Shown: positions 1 through 10,061, numbered from the stretch's first letter. The stretch: 64,000 nt of DNA from Roseovarius autotrophicus (GCF_018069895.1 NZ_JAGQDH010000002.1:62001-126000), one strand, 5' to 3'. Numbers and translations: made by a program. Notes: generated by a model from the sequence alone, not told the origin.

Positions 1-1
1 T

Positions 2-508
2 CGCCGCGCCTTTGACGATGCACTCAAGCGCAGCTGCCGGGGGCTGGATCCGTTCGCGCTGCTGCATCTCGATCTCGACTACTTCAAGCAGGTCAATGAC
101 ACCTATGGCCACGCGGCGGGCGATCTCGTGCTTCGGGTGGCGGCGCGCCGGATGCAGGCGGCGCTGCGGTTGCGGGATGTGATCGCACGGATCGGGGGGG
201 ATGAGTTCGCGATTCTCCTGCCCGGCGTTGACGATGTCGGGTCACTTGACGCGGTTGCGAATCGGCTTGCCGCGTCACTCGAGGAACCGGTCACCGATGG
301 CGCGCGGTGCTACCGCATCTCTGTCAGCATCGGGGGAACACTCAGACGCTTTCACACATATGCAAACGGCCCCGCCCTGCTTGAGGCCGCCGATCAGGCC
401 CTCTACATCGCCAAGGAGGCGGGGCGCGGCCGCCATGTCGTCCACGATCCCGGCAAACCCCCGCCAGTGCCTGGCACCGATCAGGGGGTGGAAACCCGTT
501 CCAGATAG
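2..508 (+). CDS. diguanylate cyclase, C-terminal GGDEF domain (partial)
   Basis: This is the 3' part of a gene whose start lies before the window; 168 residues are visible. It carries the GGDEF-domain signature LDLDYFKQVNDTYGH, followed by IGGDEFAILLPG with an intact GGDEF active loop, so it should condense two GTP into cyclic di-GMP. An RLRD sequence sits exactly five residues before GGDEF, matching the RxxD product-inhibition site. No EAL domain follows. The sensory N-terminal part is not visible. The last 28 bases overlap the convergent cytochrome c gene tail to tail, and no terminator is seen between them. The domain call is firm; the signal it responds to is unknown. Confidence 0.93.
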   Translation, partial: RRAFDDALKRSCRGLDPFALLHLDLDYFKQVNDTYGHAAGDLVLRVAARRMQAALRLRDVIARIGGDEFAILLPGVDDVGSLDAVANRLAASLEEPVTDGARCYRISVSIGGTLRRFHTYANGPALLEAADQALYIAKEAGRGRHVVHDPGKPPPVPGTDQGVETRSR

Positions 509-906
509 GCCCATATGTCGCGCGCCTTGGTTTCATCCGGCAGTTTGTAGGCCATCTTGCCGCGCGCGGACGGATCCGAAAGATAGTCGCGCAGGAATGC
601 GGTCGCGTCACGGACGTAGACAACGAAATCCGCTTCGTTCCAGCGCAGGCCATTCTGTCCGGCGGCCACCATCGACGTTGAATAGTGAAACCCCGGCACG
701 CTGCCCGCGTGCCGTCCGATCACCCCGAAGAGGTTGGGACCCGTGCGACCACCGCGCTCGCGAACCTTGCCGGTCTCGTCGATCACCGCGTGGCACGCGC
801 GACAGTCATTGAAAAGCCGCTCCCCGCGCTGGGGATCGGCAGCCGAGGCAGGCAGCCCGGTTCCCGCGGCCAGCACCACCAGAATCGCCGTCAGCTTCTG
901 TCTCAT
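481..906 (-). CDS. periplasmic class I cytochrome c
   Basis: A 141-residue protein starting MRQKLTAIL, with a signal peptide ending around ASA-AD at residues 20-24. A single haem-binding CRACH motif lies at residues 35-39, and GKM at 116-118 offers the probable axial methionine. The size and the TGPNLFGVIGR segment fit the c2/c-550 group of soluble electron carriers. A longer reading frame begins ten residues earlier, but the internal ATG gives a clean signal peptide. The gene is transcribed away from the hypothetical gene upstream of it and overlaps the 3' end of the diguanylate cyclase gene. The redox partner cannot be deduced. Confidence 0.88.
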   Translation of the reverse strand: MRQKLTAILVVLAAGTGLPASAADPQRGERLFNDCRACHAVIDETGKVRERGGRTGPNLFGVIGRHAGSVPGFHYSTSMVAAGQNGLRWNEADFVVYVRDATAFLRDYLSDPSARGKMAYKLPDETKARDIWAYLERVSTP

Positions 907-1050
907 GCTGGCCTCTCCTGCGTTCCCTCCCGACAAGGTGGCATAGCGCGCGGGAGAGACAACATGGGAAAGGCGTGCCTCACACCCTTGTCATGTCCTT
1001 TCACGAGGACGTGTCCCGATCGCGCGACCGATGATCCGGGCCTGACGATC

Positions 1051-2319
1051 TCAGAGTGATGGGAGACGATACATGCCGGCGCTCGAGAAGGCGAGCGCAT
1101 GCCCGTCGGCCAGATCGTCCGCGAAGCGTTCGGCGATCGCGCGCAAGGCGGTCGTGCGCCCATGCTGCAACACTGTCCGGCGTGGAGGCAGGGTGGTGTC
1201 GCGGCCCGCCCCGATCAGGGCCTGCGACCACAGCAGCGGGTGAAGTTCGCGCAAGTGATCCGCGACCAGCCAGTCCAGACAGGCATGGATCGTTGCACGT
1301 GCCCGTTCCTTTGCCAGGCCAAGACGCCTGCCTTGTCGATGCGGCGCCATTACAAGCGCGCAGAAGGCGGTAAGCTGGTTGATGACATGTTGATCGGGCA
1401 GACGGGTTGCGATCGCGCGCAGGCCCTCGACGAAGAACGGCGCATCGACAACGCCAAGCCCATCGGGGTCGAGCGCAAGCGCATCGAGCCACACCCAGGC
1501 ATAGCCACCCGCGCCCCAGACACGGTCGGTGCGGGCCGCGCAGCGCCGTGCTTCCAACTCGATTTCGTCAAGGCTGCCGAAACGCGAGGGCAAAAGCGCC
1601 TCGCCAAGGGCGCGCATATGGGCAGATGTGCCGGGATCGAGGTCGATGAGCCGGGTGTAATCGTCGGCCACATGCCGCCGGGGGGTGGGGCGCGCCGCCA
1701 GAAGCGCGCATTGCGCCGAGGCGATCGAGGGCGCATCGAGCGCCGTTGCGTCAAAGGCATCGAGCAGGGCCTCGGCCTGCGCGAAATGTTCGAGAAAGCG
1801 CAGTTCACCGGCGTCACGTCCGTGGTCCCGCCAGAGGCGCCCCATGTCCACATGGGCAAGTGCCACGACCAGCGTGATCGGGTAAGAGCCCGGATACTCG
1901 TTCCGTGCCTCCTCAAGAGCCTCGAGCCCCCCGTGATCGGGTGTGCGCCCGTCTGCGATCGCGTCCCTTGCCGCGGCCACGAGATCGGCGCGCGCACCCT
2001 GCGCCATCAGGTTCGAGAGCGTCTGGCCCGCGGGCGTGCGCAGGCGCAGGCGATCGGCCCTTCGGATATCGTTGGCCAGAATCTCCCAGTCGTCCTGGCG
2101 TGCAAGCCGTTGACCAACCCAGAAATGCTGCTCGCGCGCATGTTCCTCGTCGCTGACCGGCAGCGAGGGCAACAGGATTCGCTTGCTCAGGCTGTCAAGA
2201 TCGGGAGAGGGCACAAGCCCGAGGCGCCGCAAGATCCCTGCCAGAGGCGCTGGTTTGCGCCGTTTTCGGGTGGCCGGCCGGGCGATGGGCTCCTGCGGCG
2301 AGAGCGGTTCGAATCTCAT
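1051..2319 (-). CDS. hypothetical protein, helical-repeat-like
   Basis: A 422-residue protein of unknown function. It begins MRFEPLSPQEP after a GGAG 6 nt upstream, which is why this start is preferred over one 17 codons further out. The N-terminus is basic and low-complexity (RKRRKPAPL). The rest is alanine- and leucine-rich and mostly alpha-helical in character, with paired-helix segments such as RADLVAAARDAI and GSYPITLVVALAHVDMG that resemble TPR-like scaffolds. No catalytic motif, signal peptide or membrane segment is visible, so a cytoplasmic location is likely. It lies 140 bp downstream of pepN on the same strand and could be co-transcribed with it. Confidence 0.75.
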   Translation of the reverse strand: MRFEPLSPQEPIARPATRKRRKPAPLAGILRRLGLVPSPDLDSLSKRILLPSLPVSDEEHAREQHFWVGQRLARQDDWEILANDIRRADRLRLRTPAGQTLSNLMAQGARADLVAAARDAIADGRTPDHGGLEALEEARNEYPGSYPITLVVALAHVDMGRLWRDHGRDAGELRFLEHFAQAEALLDAFDATALDAPSIASAQCALLAARPTPRRHVADDYTRLIDLDPGTSAHMRALGEALLPSRFGSLDEIELEARRCAARTDRVWGAGGYAWVWLDALALDPDGLGVVDAPFFVEGLRAIATRLPDQHVINQLTAFCALVMAPHRQGRRLGLAKERARATIHACLDWLVADHLRELHPLLWSQALIGAGRDTTLPPRRTVLQHGRTTALRAIAERFADDLADGHALAFSSAGMYRLPSL

Positions 2320-2459
2320 GGCATCTCCGGCTGGCTGGTTTGCGTCAACCTGCTTGGACAATTCGGCCAAATATTGGCAGGGGTGCGGAGAAGCCAGGGA
2401 ATTGGCGGCCCGGGCAAGAAACCGGGCGCGCCCATTCCCGGCATGGGCGCCCGTCGTGA

Positions 2460-5012
2460 TCAGGCACGCCGGATACGGCTCAGCATTTCGGTGGTGTCGC
2501 GGCTGAGGCCGGGCGTGGCGAGGATGCGGTCAAGCTCTGCCGCGACAAGTGCCTGCCGTGTGGTATCATGACGCCGCCATGTCTCGAAGGCCGAGCACAT
2601 CCGCGCCGAGGTCTGCGGGTTGAGTGGATCGAGCGCGATGAGCATATCCGCCATGAGCCGGTAGCCGCGCCCCGAGATATGGTGGAACCCGGCTGGATTG
2701 GCCGCGAGTGATCCGAGCACGGCGCGAAAGCGGTTGGGATTGCGGAGGGTGAAATCGGGGTGCCGGGTGAGGGCTTCGGCGGTGGCGGCGGCCTCATCCG
2801 GGGCGGCCTCGAGGATCTGCAGGCCGAACCATTTGTCCATCACCAGCCGGTCGTGAGACCATTGCCGACAGAAGGCGCCTGACGCCGCTGCCCCCTTGCC
2901 CGCGCGCAAGAGGCATCCGAGCGCCGCGAGTTGCTGGGTCATGTTGTCGGCGGTGTCATATTGCGCCTGCGCCTGCGCGCCGCCGTCGCGCCGGGTGATC
3001 AGGGATAGCGCGGCATTGGACAGCGCCCGCGCGCCCACCTGATCGGGGTCGGGGCGGTAGGGGTCGGTGATCTGGTGGCGGGCGTAGAGACGGGCAAGTG
3101 TGGTCTCCATTACCCTGGCGCGGGCGTCGTCGAGGGCTTCTCGCGCCTGCCAGATGGCTTGCGGGTCGGGTGTGTCTCCGGCGGCGTGGAGGGTCCGGGC
3201 GAGGTCGTCCTCGCTTGGCAGACCGAGGGCGAGGGCGCGAAAAGCGGGGTCGAGTGTCTCGTCTCGCGCCATCGCATGCACGGCGTCGAGATAGGCCGGA
3301 TCGGGCGCGGCCCCTTCGCGGATCATCGCCAGAAGCGTGGCGCGCGCCAGTGCGCGCCCGGCCTCCCACCGGTTGAACGGGTCGGTGTCATGGGCAAGGA
3401 GAAAGGCGTGCTCGGCGTTATCGGTGGCGCGATCAAGGATCACGGGGGCGGAAAAATCCCGCAGGATCGAGGGAATGGGGCGTGACGCCAGACCCTCGAA
3501 GGTGAAGCTCTGGCGCGGCTCGGTCATTTCGAGAATGGCGGTTTCGCGCACCTCGTCACCATTTTGACCAAGCAGGCCAACACTGATTGGAATGACGCGG
3601 GGACGCTTGCCCGGCTGGCCGGGTGTGGCGGGAGTTTCCTGTTCGAAGTGAAGGGTATAGCGACCATTGTTGAACTCATCCATGACCCGAAGCCGGGGCG
3701 TTCCGGCCTCTTCATACCAGATCTTGAACTGCGAGAGATCGCGCCCGGTCACATCCTCGAAGACCCGGAGCCAGTCCTCGATGGTGCAAGCCTGCCCGTC
3801 ATGGCGCGTGAAGTAGAGATCGAGTGCGCTTGCATAGGCGGCGTCCCCCACCAGCCGTTTGAGCATCCCGATCAGCTCGGCCCCTTTCTCATAGACTGTT
3901 GCGGTGTAGAAATTGTTGATTTCGATGAAACTTTCTGGCCGCACCGGATGCGCAAGGGGCCCGGCATCCTCGCGGAACTGGCGCGCGCGCAGCGTGAGCA
4001 CGTCATGGATGCGCTTGACCGGGGCCGAGCGCATGTCGGCGGTGAACTGGGCATCGCGAAAGACGGTCAACCCCTCCTTGAGGCAGAGTTGGAACCAGTC
4101 GCGGCAGGTGATTCTATTGCCGGTCCAGTTGTGGAAGTATTCATGGGCAATAATTGCCTCAATACGTTCGAAATTTGCATCTGTAGAGGTTCTTTCAGTA
4201 GATAAGACGCAACTTGAGTTGAATATGTTCAACCCCTTGTTCTCCATTGCGCCCATGTTGAAGTCATCCACGGCGACGATGTTGAATATATCGAGATCGT
4301 ATTCGCGCCCGTAAACCGCCTCGTCCCAGCGCATGGACTTTTTCAGCGCCTCCATGCCGAAGGCGCATTTGTCCTCGTCACCGGGCCGCACCCAGATGTT
4401 GAGCGCAACGTCGCGGCCCGACCGGGTGGTAAAACGATCGGAATGCGCCACCAGATCGCCTGCGACCAGCGCGAAGAGATAGGATGGCTTCGGCCATGGA
4501 TCATGCCATTCGGCCCAGCCCGTCCCGGAGGCCACGGGATTACCGTTCGAGAGCATCACCGGCAGGTCGCTTTCGATCCGCACGGTAAAGGCGGCCATCA
4601 CGTCGGGGCGATCCGGGTAATAGGTGATCTTGCGGAATCCTTCCGCCTCGCATTGCGTGCAATACATGAGGTTTGACATGTAAAGCCCTTCGAGTGCGGT
4701 GTTTTTCCCGGGCGCGATTTCCACCTCGGCCTCCCAGAGAAAGGGCGCGTCGGGCACATCGGCGCGCAGCCCCTCGGCTGTCACCTCGGGCGCGACTTCG
4801 GCCCCGTCGATCCGCGCGGACATGAGGTGCAGCCCCTCGCCATGAAGGAAAAAGCCGCGCTCTGACGCCGCCGGATTGGGGCGAAAGCGGATGCGGCTGA
4901 GGACGCGCGTGGCCTCGGGCGCGAGGCGGAAGGTCAGATGCACCTCGTCCACAAGCCAGGCGGGGGGTGTGTAATCCTTGAGATAGACGGGCTGCGGGGT
5001 CGCGTCCTTCAT
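2460..5012 (-). CDS. pepN: aminopeptidase N
   Basis: An 850-residue M1-family zinc metallopeptidase that removes N-terminal residues from peptides. The exopeptidase motif GAMEN is at residues 254-258. The zinc site is HEYFH at 290-294, with the third ligand glutamate at 313 in LKEGLTV. Length and the C-terminal helical region match Escherichia coli PepN-type enzymes, and no signal peptide is seen, consistent with a cytoplasmic location. The ATG follows an AGGAGA sequence. It is divergent from the DUF2256 gene across about 110 bp, so that gap should hold both promoters. Confidence 0.97.
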   Translation of the reverse strand: MKDATPQPVYLKDYTPPAWLVDEVHLTFRLAPEATRVLSRIRFRPNPAASERGFFLHGEGLHLMSARIDGAEVAPEVTAEGLRADVPDAPFLWEAEVEIAPGKNTALEGLYMSNLMYCTQCEAEGFRKITYYPDRPDVMAAFTVRIESDLPVMLSNGNPVASGTGWAEWHDPWPKPSYLFALVAGDLVAHSDRFTTRSGRDVALNIWVRPGDEDKCAFGMEALKKSMRWDEAVYGREYDLDIFNIVAVDDFNMGAMENKGLNIFNSSCVLSTERTSTDANFERIEAIIAHEYFHNWTGNRITCRDWFQLCLKEGLTVFRDAQFTADMRSAPVKRIHDVLTLRARQFREDAGPLAHPVRPESFIEINNFYTATVYEKGAELIGMLKRLVGDAAYASALDLYFTRHDGQACTIEDWLRVFEDVTGRDLSQFKIWYEEAGTPRLRVMDEFNNGRYTLHFEQETPATPGQPGKRPRVIPISVGLLGQNGDEVRETAILEMTEPRQSFTFEGLASRPIPSILRDFSAPVILDRATDNAEHAFLLAHDTDPFNRWEAGRALARATLLAMIREGAAPDPAYLDAVHAMARDETLDPAFRALALGLPSEDDLARTLHAAGDTPDPQAIWQAREALDDARARVMETTLARLYARHQITDPYRPDPDQVGARALSNAALSLITRRDGGAQAQAQYDTADNMTQQLAALGCLLRAGKGAAASGAFCRQWSHDRLVMDKWFGLQILEAAPDEAAATAEALTRHPDFTLRNPNRFRAVLGSLAANPAGFHHISGRGYRLMADMLIALDPLNPQTSARMCSAFETWRRHDTTRQALVAAELDRILATPGLSRDTTEMLSRIRRA

Positions 5013-5121
5013 CGGCAGTCTCCTGATATTTCGCGCCCGAGCCTATGCGCGGACGGCGCAGGCTGCAACGGGGCTGGCCGGCGCGGATATGCGGGTTATG
5101 ATTGCGGGAAAGAGACCAGAC

Positions 5122-5307
5122 ATGCCCCGGATGCCCCGCAAGCCCGACCTGCCGGCCAAGACCTGCGCCACCTGTGGCCGCCCGATGGTCTGGCGGCGCA
5201 AGTGGGCGCGTGTCTGGGATACCGTGCGCCATTGCAGCGAGCGGTGCCGCCGCGCGCGGGGTCTGAGCGACAATGCCGCCGCCGGTCGGGATGCGAATGG
5301 CCGGTGA
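5122..5307 (+). CDS. DUF2256 family small zinc-ribbon-like protein
   Basis: A 61-residue basic protein with the DUF2256 pattern: RKPDLPAKTCATCGRPMVW, then RKWARVWDTVRHCSERCRR. Two cysteine pairs (CATC and CSERC) could bind one zinc ion, while the tail is polar and probably disordered. The start at MPRMPRKP is chosen because it places the conserved block at the N-terminus; an ATG 11 codons earlier is possible. The biological role of the family is unknown. It is divergent from pepN. Confidence 0.85.
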   Translation: MPRMPRKPDLPAKTCATCGRPMVWRRKWARVWDTVRHCSERCRRARGLSDNAAAGRDANGR

Positions 5308-5475
5308 GGCAGGGCCCGCCGCCCACGGAATTCATCCTCGTGACAGTAAATGACCAAACCGTGCATGAAATCCGCGCAATCGCACGAAAACCTGTGCGCC
5401 TGATGACCTTTTGTTATTCACATTCCACTTGTATTTTGATCGAAGTTTTCGGATCGGACAGAAAGATCAAAGGTC

Positions 5476-6252
5476 ATGGCCCGCGCGATCGTCGGCATCA
5501 TCGGCAACCAGTATCAGATCGACAACCGCTACCCGACCCATGCGGGCGGCACGATCAATTCCTCTGCGGTGGCGGATGTGGCGGGCTGCATGCCGCTGAT
5601 CATCCCGGCGGATCCGCGCTATGTCGGCGTGGCGGAATTGCTGGAGGTGTGCGACGGGTTCCTGCTGACCGGCGGGCGGCCCAATGTCCACCCCGAGGAA
5701 TATGGCGAGGCCCCGACCGAGGCGCATGGCGCCTTCGACCGGGCGCGCGACGCGATCACCCTGCCGCTGGTGCGCGCCTGTATCGAGCGGGGGCAGCCAT
5801 TTCTGGGAATTTGCCGGGGATTTCAGGAGGTGAACGTGGCGCTTGGCGGCACGCTTCATCCCGAGATCCGCGATCTGCCGGGGCGTGACAACCACCGGAT
5901 GCCGCCCGACGGCACGATGGACGAACAATTCGCCCTGCGCCACAAGGTGCGCTTTGCACCGGGCGGTGTGTTTCACCGGCTGATGGGGGCTGAGGAGGTG
6001 ATGACCAACACGCTGCACGGTCAGGGGATCGTTCGGCCCGGGCGCAGCGTGGTGATTGACGGCTGGGCGCATGACGGCACGCCCGAGGCGCTTTATGTCG
6101 AGGGTGCGCCGGGCTTTACCCTCTCGGTGCAGTGGCACCCGGAATACAATGCCGCCAATGATCCGGTCAGTCGCCCTCTGTTCGCGGCCTTCGGCGAGGC
6201 GGTCCGCGATTGGGCGGCGGGGCGTGGGGCACCGGTTCGGCGGCGGGCCTGA
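5476..6252 (+). CDS. class I glutamine amidotransferase-like hydrolase (peptidase C26, PuuD-like)
   Basis: A 258-residue protein of the gamma-glutamyl-gamma-aminobutyrate hydrolase family. The nucleophile elbow GICRGFQ carries the catalytic cysteine, and the C-terminal QWHPEYN supplies the catalytic histidine of the Cys-His-Glu triad. LLTGGRPNVHP matches the family's substrate-loop region. Family members release glutamate from gamma-glutamyl compounds in polyamine breakdown. No other puu genes are adjacent, so the exact substrate is uncertain. The 168-bp upstream gap contains an unusually AT-rich stretch (about 5404-5450) that probably holds the promoter, but I cannot fix clear -35 and -10 boxes. 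Confidence 0.9.
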   Translation: MARAIVGIIGNQYQIDNRYPTHAGGTINSSAVADVAGCMPLIIPADPRYVGVAELLEVCDGFLLTGGRPNVHPEEYGEAPTEAHGAFDRARDAITLPLVRACIERGQPFLGICRGFQEVNVALGGTLHPEIRDLPGRDNHRMPPDGTMDEQFALRHKVRFAPGGVFHRLMGAEEVMTNTLHGQGIVRPGRSVVIDGWAHDGTPEALYVEGAPGFTLSVQWHPEYNAANDPVSRPLFAAFGEAVRDWAAGRGAPVRRRA

Positions 6253-6273
6253 GCCGCCGCCCGTTCCGCGCCT

Positions 6274-7854
6274 TCAGGCGGCGCGATCCCGCAGAAAGTC
6301 ATGCAGAAGGGCCGCTTCGCGTGCCTTGAGGCAGGGCCGTGCCGTTTCCCGGTGACGCCCCGGCGCGCTGCGCAATTCGGGGAAGATCGCGAAAAGCTCT
6401 TCTCGCGCGGGATTGTCCACCGCTGCCAGCGCGGTGTTGCTGGCATAGAAACTCTCGGTGGCGATGCCCTCGGCATAGATCACCTCGTGGCGGTCGAACA
6501 TGATGTGGATATAGGTCACCGTCGCGCAGGGCACGAGGCAGACATCCTGCCCGTTCACCAGATGCTTGGCCGCGACCAGGATCTCGCTTTCGCCGAACAT
6601 CAGTTCGGTCTGGTAACCAGTGAAAAGCAGCCGGTGCTGGGGCGAGACAAGCAGCCCGCCCCCGCCCTCGGTGGTCATTGGCGGCGCGATGCGCACGGGC
6701 GCAAAGGCACCGGTGCCGGGCACCACACGCCGCCCGATCCAGCGGACCGGCTGCGGCCCGTGATCGCGGGTGATGACCAGATCGCCGGGGCGCAGCGTCT
6801 CGATCGGGCGCTCGCCGCGCGCGGTCAGAATGCGCGCGCCGGGGGTGAAACAGATGATGTTCTCGATCTCGGAGAAATTCACCACCGTGCCATTGGTCAG
6901 CCTGAACGTGCCCGACAGGCCGCCAGAAATATCATCGGTATTGGTGAAGGTGATGTCCGCGCGGCTGATATCGGGCGTTAGGACAAGCGTGTCGCCCCGC
7001 CTCTCGCCGCCTTCGCCGCCGATGATGGTGATGGACCCGGTGTCGGCCTCTCCCAGATCGGCGATGAAGAAGGTGTCGTCGCCCTTGCCGCCCTCTGCCA
7101 GATCGCCCTGCGAGACGATGATGGTGTCATCGCCGGCGCCACCAAGGAGCGTATCTCGGCCTTCGCCACCCTCGAGCCAGTCATGGCCTTCGCCACCCTC
7201 GAGCGTGTCGTTGCCATCGCCGGCCTGCACGCTGTCGTTGTTGTTGTCGTCAACGTTGTCGGTGCCGTCGATCTGGTCGCCGTCAGGGTCGCCGGTGTAA
7301 TTCGTGTCGATGAGATCGTCACCCGACGTGCCCTCGACGATGTGATCCCTGAGCGTCAGTTCGTAGCGATCGGCCAACAGGGCATAGGTATTGGTGCCGT
7401 TCGCGGGTTTCGCTGTGCCGAGGATGATCGACGCGATCGGTTTCGCCTCAAGCGCGTCCGAATACGCGCTCGGCCCGGTCGCGGGCGGCATGAGATAGAG
7501 CGACCCGTCGGTCGCCTGCATGATGATGGCGTCGATTCTGGCAGAACTGTCGTCGGTATAGGTGATGACGGTATCGCTGTAGAGCATCGACGTGTCATGC
7601 GTGCGCGTGATGCCGTCGATGATGAAGGTTTCGTTGCTGGCGGCGTTGTTCGAATCATAGGCTGTGGTGTTCGCGCCGCCAGCATAGCTATTGCCGTCCG
7701 GTGACAGCGTCTGGACATGCGCGGCAAGCGGATCGGACGTGCCGCCGAAAATCATCCCCTCGAGGGCGACGTGGTTCTCGGATCGCACATTGCCTTCGAT
7801 GGTGTCGATTTCGGGTCCGATACCGAGAAAGAAAAGATCGAAGGTCGTGGCCAT
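6274..7854 (-). CDS. Hint-domain protein with RTX calcium-binding repeats
   Basis: A 526-residue acidic protein without a classical signal peptide. Residues about 210-262 hold glycine/aspartate nonapeptide repeats ([19 protein letters not shown]), typical of calcium-binding RTX proteins exported by type I secretion. At residue 335 a CFTPGARI sequence begins a C-terminal Hint_2-type (hedgehog/intein-like) domain, with GDLV at 357-360 and a later QHRLLFTG segment. Hint domains can cleave or rearrange the peptide bond before their first cysteine, so autoprocessing at IENII-C335 is plausible but untested. The domain combination is common in roseobacters, but the function of the N-terminal 200 residues is unknown. 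No secretion genes are adjacent. Confidence 0.9.
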   Translation of the reverse strand: MATTFDLFFLGIGPEIDTIEGNVRSENHVALEGMIFGGTSDPLAAHVQTLSPDGNSYAGGANTTAYDSNNAASNETFIIDGITRTHDTSMLYSDTVITYTDDSSARIDAIIMQATDGSLYLMPPATGPSAYSDALEAKPIASIILGTAKPANGTNTYALLADRYELTLRDHIVEGTSGDDLIDTNYTGDPDGDQIDGTDNVDDNNNDSVQAGDGNDTLEGGEGHDWLEGGEGRDTLLGGAGDDTIIVSQGDLAEGGKGDDTFFIADLGEADTGSITIIGGEGGERRGDTLVLTPDISRADITFTNTDDISGGLSGTFRLTNGTVVNFSEIENIICFTPGARILTARGERPIETLRPGDLVITRDHGPQPVRWIGRRVVPGTGAFAPVRIAPPMTTEGGGGLLVSPQHRLLFTGYQTELMFGESEILVAAKHLVNGQDVCLVPCATVTYIHIMFDRHEVIYAEGIATESFYASNTALAAVDNPAREELFAIFPELRSAPGRHRETARPCLKAREAALLHDFLRDRAA

Positions 7855-8104
7855 TCAGGAAACTCGCAAGAAGTCAACAAGAGCGGGAAGGGTGGGCAGG
7901 GCGGGAAATGTCCCAAGGGTAGGCCCGGCCCTTTTTCTGCTGGTTGTTCTGTCCATGGAAACCTGCGCCCTTTTGACTATCCGCCGCTTCGGCAAGATAC
8001 CGCACCAGAAACTAATACGGGCTTATGGCTGGTTCGGGATCGCATTGTGACGTTTCGGAGGCTCGTTCATGCCATCTGTCACGAAATTTGCCGCGCCGCG
8101 CCCC

Positions 8105-9298
8105 TCAGGTCACGGCGGCGCGGGTGCGATACTCGGGCCGGTCCCAGAGGCGGCCCGCCATCACCTCGGTCAGGTGTCGCGCGGCGGCGCGCACCTCGTT
8201 CGTGCCAAGGTAGAGCGGCGTGAAGCCGAAACGCAGGATGTCGGGGGCGCGGAAATCGCCGATCACGCCGCGCGCGATGAGCGCCTGAATGACGGCATAG
8301 CCCTCATCGAAGCGGAACGAGACCTGCGAGCCGCGTTTTGCCGGGTCGCGCGGGCTGGCGAGCCGCAGCATGGGACAGGCGGGCTCGACCTCGGCAATGA
8401 ACATCTCCGACAGCTCGATGGACCGGGCGCGCAGCGTCGGCATGTCCACCCCCTCCCAGATATCGAGCGCGGCCCCGAGCGCGGCCATGGCCAGCACCGG
8501 AGGCGTGCCCACGCGCATCCGCTCGATCCCTGCGCCTGCGCGGTAGGCCGGCTCGAACGCGAATGGCGCGTCATGGCCGAGCCAGCCCGACAGGGCGGGA
8601 AAGGCCGCCTCGGCGTGGCGCGGGGCGACATAGATAAAGGCGGGTGCGCCGGGGCCGCCATTGAGATACTTGTAGGTGCAGCCCACGGCGAAATCCGCGC
8701 CCGCGCCCGCCACATCGACGGGCAGCGCCCCGGCGCTATGCGCCAGGTCCCAGATGGCGACCGCCCCCGCCGCATGGGCGCGGGTGGTGAGCGCCGTCAT
8801 GTCATGCAGCCGCCCGGTGCGGTAATCGACCTCGGTGAGTAGCGTCACAGCCACCTCCTCGGTGATCGCGCCGGCCACCTCCTCGGGGGTGACGACGCGC
8901 AATTCATGGCCCTTGTCCAGGGCGCGAACGAGCCCCTCGGCCATGTAGAGATCGGAGGGGAAATTGCCGCTGTCGCTAAGGATCACGCGGCGGTCTGGGC
9001 GCATGTGCAGAGCCGCGGCCAGCGCCTGATAGACCTTGATCGAGAGCGTGTCACCAAGGACCACATGCCCCGCCTCCGCGCCGATCAGCCGCGCGATGCG
9101 GTCGCCGAGATCACGCGGCTGCGCCATCCACCCGGCGCGGTTCCAGCCGGTGATGAGCATCTCGCCCCATTCGTCGCGCATGGCCCGCGCCATCGCCGCT
9201 TCGGCGGCGACAGGGAGAGGCCCGAGAGAATTGCCGTCGAGATAGATCACGCCCTCGGGCATGTGAAATGCCGCGCGCGTGGCGGTGAAATTGGTCAT
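8105..9298 (-). CDS. kynU: kynureninase
   Basis: A 397-residue PLP enzyme of aminotransferase fold type I. The LDGNSLGPLP start region, the DLAHSAGALP aspartate site and the CTYKYLNGGPG lysine site match kynureninase, which cleaves kynurenine to anthranilate and alanine. Start MTNFTATR follows a GAGGAGGCGACC ribosome site; a longer frame upstream is unsupported. It is the second gene of a two-gene operon, 10 bp after the SDR gene. Other kynurenine-pathway genes (kynA, kynB) are not in this window. Confidence 0.95.
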   Translation of the reverse strand: MTNFTATRAAFHMPEGVIYLDGNSLGPLPVAAEAAMARAMRDEWGEMLITGWNRAGWMAQPRDLGDRIARLIGAEAGHVVLGDTLSIKVYQALAAALHMRPDRRVILSDSGNFPSDLYMAEGLVRALDKGHELRVVTPEEVAGAITEEVAVTLLTEVDYRTGRLHDMTALTTRAHAAGAVAIWDLAHSAGALPVDVAGAGADFAVGCTYKYLNGGPGAPAFIYVAPRHAEAAFPALSGWLGHDAPFAFEPAYRAGAGIERMRVGTPPVLAMAALGAALDIWEGVDMPTLRARSIELSEMFIAEVEPACPMLRLASPRDPAKRGSQVSFRFDEGYAVIQALIARGVIGDFRAPDILRFGFTPLYLGTNEVRAAARHLTEVMAGRLWDRPEYRTRAAVT

Positions 9299-9308
9299 GG
9301 TCGCCTCC

Positions 9309-10061
9309 TCAGAACTGCCCGCCCGCGATTTCGATGGCCTGGCCGTTGACGCTCTCCGACCCCGGCCCACAGAGCCAAAGCACCGCCTGCGCCACCTCCT
9401 CGGGGGCGATGAGCCGCTTGTGGCGGTTGGCCTCGACCATCATGGCGCGCGCCTGCGTTTCGCTCACGCCCGCGCGGTCGGCAATCGCGGTCACGTTGCG
9501 GGCGACGATCTCGGTATCGACATAGCCGGGGCAGATGGCGTTGAAGGTAAGGCCCGTGCCAAGATAATCCTCGCTCAGCGCCCGGATGAGGCCGATCATC
9601 CCGTGTTTCGAGGCGGTATAGGCGGCCGCCCCCTTGAGACCCTTGATGCCTGCAATAGAGGAAATGGCGATCACCCGGCCCCAATCTGTCTGGCGCATGT
9701 CTGTGAGGCATTCGCGCACGGTGTAGAAGGCCCCGTCGAGATTGGTGGCCATGATCTGCCGCCAGAACGCCGCGTCGGTCTTGTGCAGGGCGCGGCCCTC
9801 GGCGATGCCGGCATTGGGGATGCAGATCTGCACCGGGCCGCGCGCGGCCACAGCCGCCTTGATGCCCGCCACCACCTGTGCCTCGTCGGTCACGTCCATG
9901 ACCAGCGGGTGCAGGCCGCCGCCGGCCGCCGCGTCGAGCACGGCTCCGCGCCGCCCGGTGATCGTGACCTCTGCCCCCGCATCCGCAAGCGCCCGCGCGA
10001 TGGCAAGCCCGATGCCCGAACCGCCGCCGGTGACAAGGGCGTGTTTTCCGTCGAGTGTCAT
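9309..10061 (-). CDS. short-chain dehydrogenase/reductase
   Basis: A 250-residue classical SDR. The NAD(P)-binding motif TGGGSGIG lies at residues 10-17, the IPNAG segment follows, and the catalytic tetrad appears as an ISSIAG serine with YTASKHG (Tyr-x-x-x-Lys). The family resemblance is to 3-hydroxybutyrate dehydrogenase-like and 3-oxoacyl-reductase-like enzymes. Position upstream of kynU suggests a linked catabolic role, but no defined step of tryptophan breakdown needs it, so the substrate is unassigned. Confidence 0.88.
   Translation of the reverse strand: MTLDGKHALVTGGGSGIGLAIARALADAGAEVTITGRRGAVLDAAAGGGLHPLVMDVTDEAQVVAGIKAAVAARGPVQICIPNAGIAEGRALHKTDAAFWRQIMATNLDGAFYTVRECLTDMRQTDWGRVIAISSIAGIKGLKGAAAYTASKHGMIGLIRALSEDYLGTGLTFNAICPGYVDTEIVARNVTAIADRAGVSETQARAMMVEANRHKRLIAPEEVAQAVLWLCGPGSESVNGQAIEIAGGQF

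Noticed and set aside
1099..2571. 490-codon plus-strand frame opposite the helical-repeat hypothetical gene
   Set aside because: The minus-strand frame has the better start site and a regular protein-like composition; the plus frame is rich in Arg/Gly with no domain. The choice is less certain here than elsewhere.
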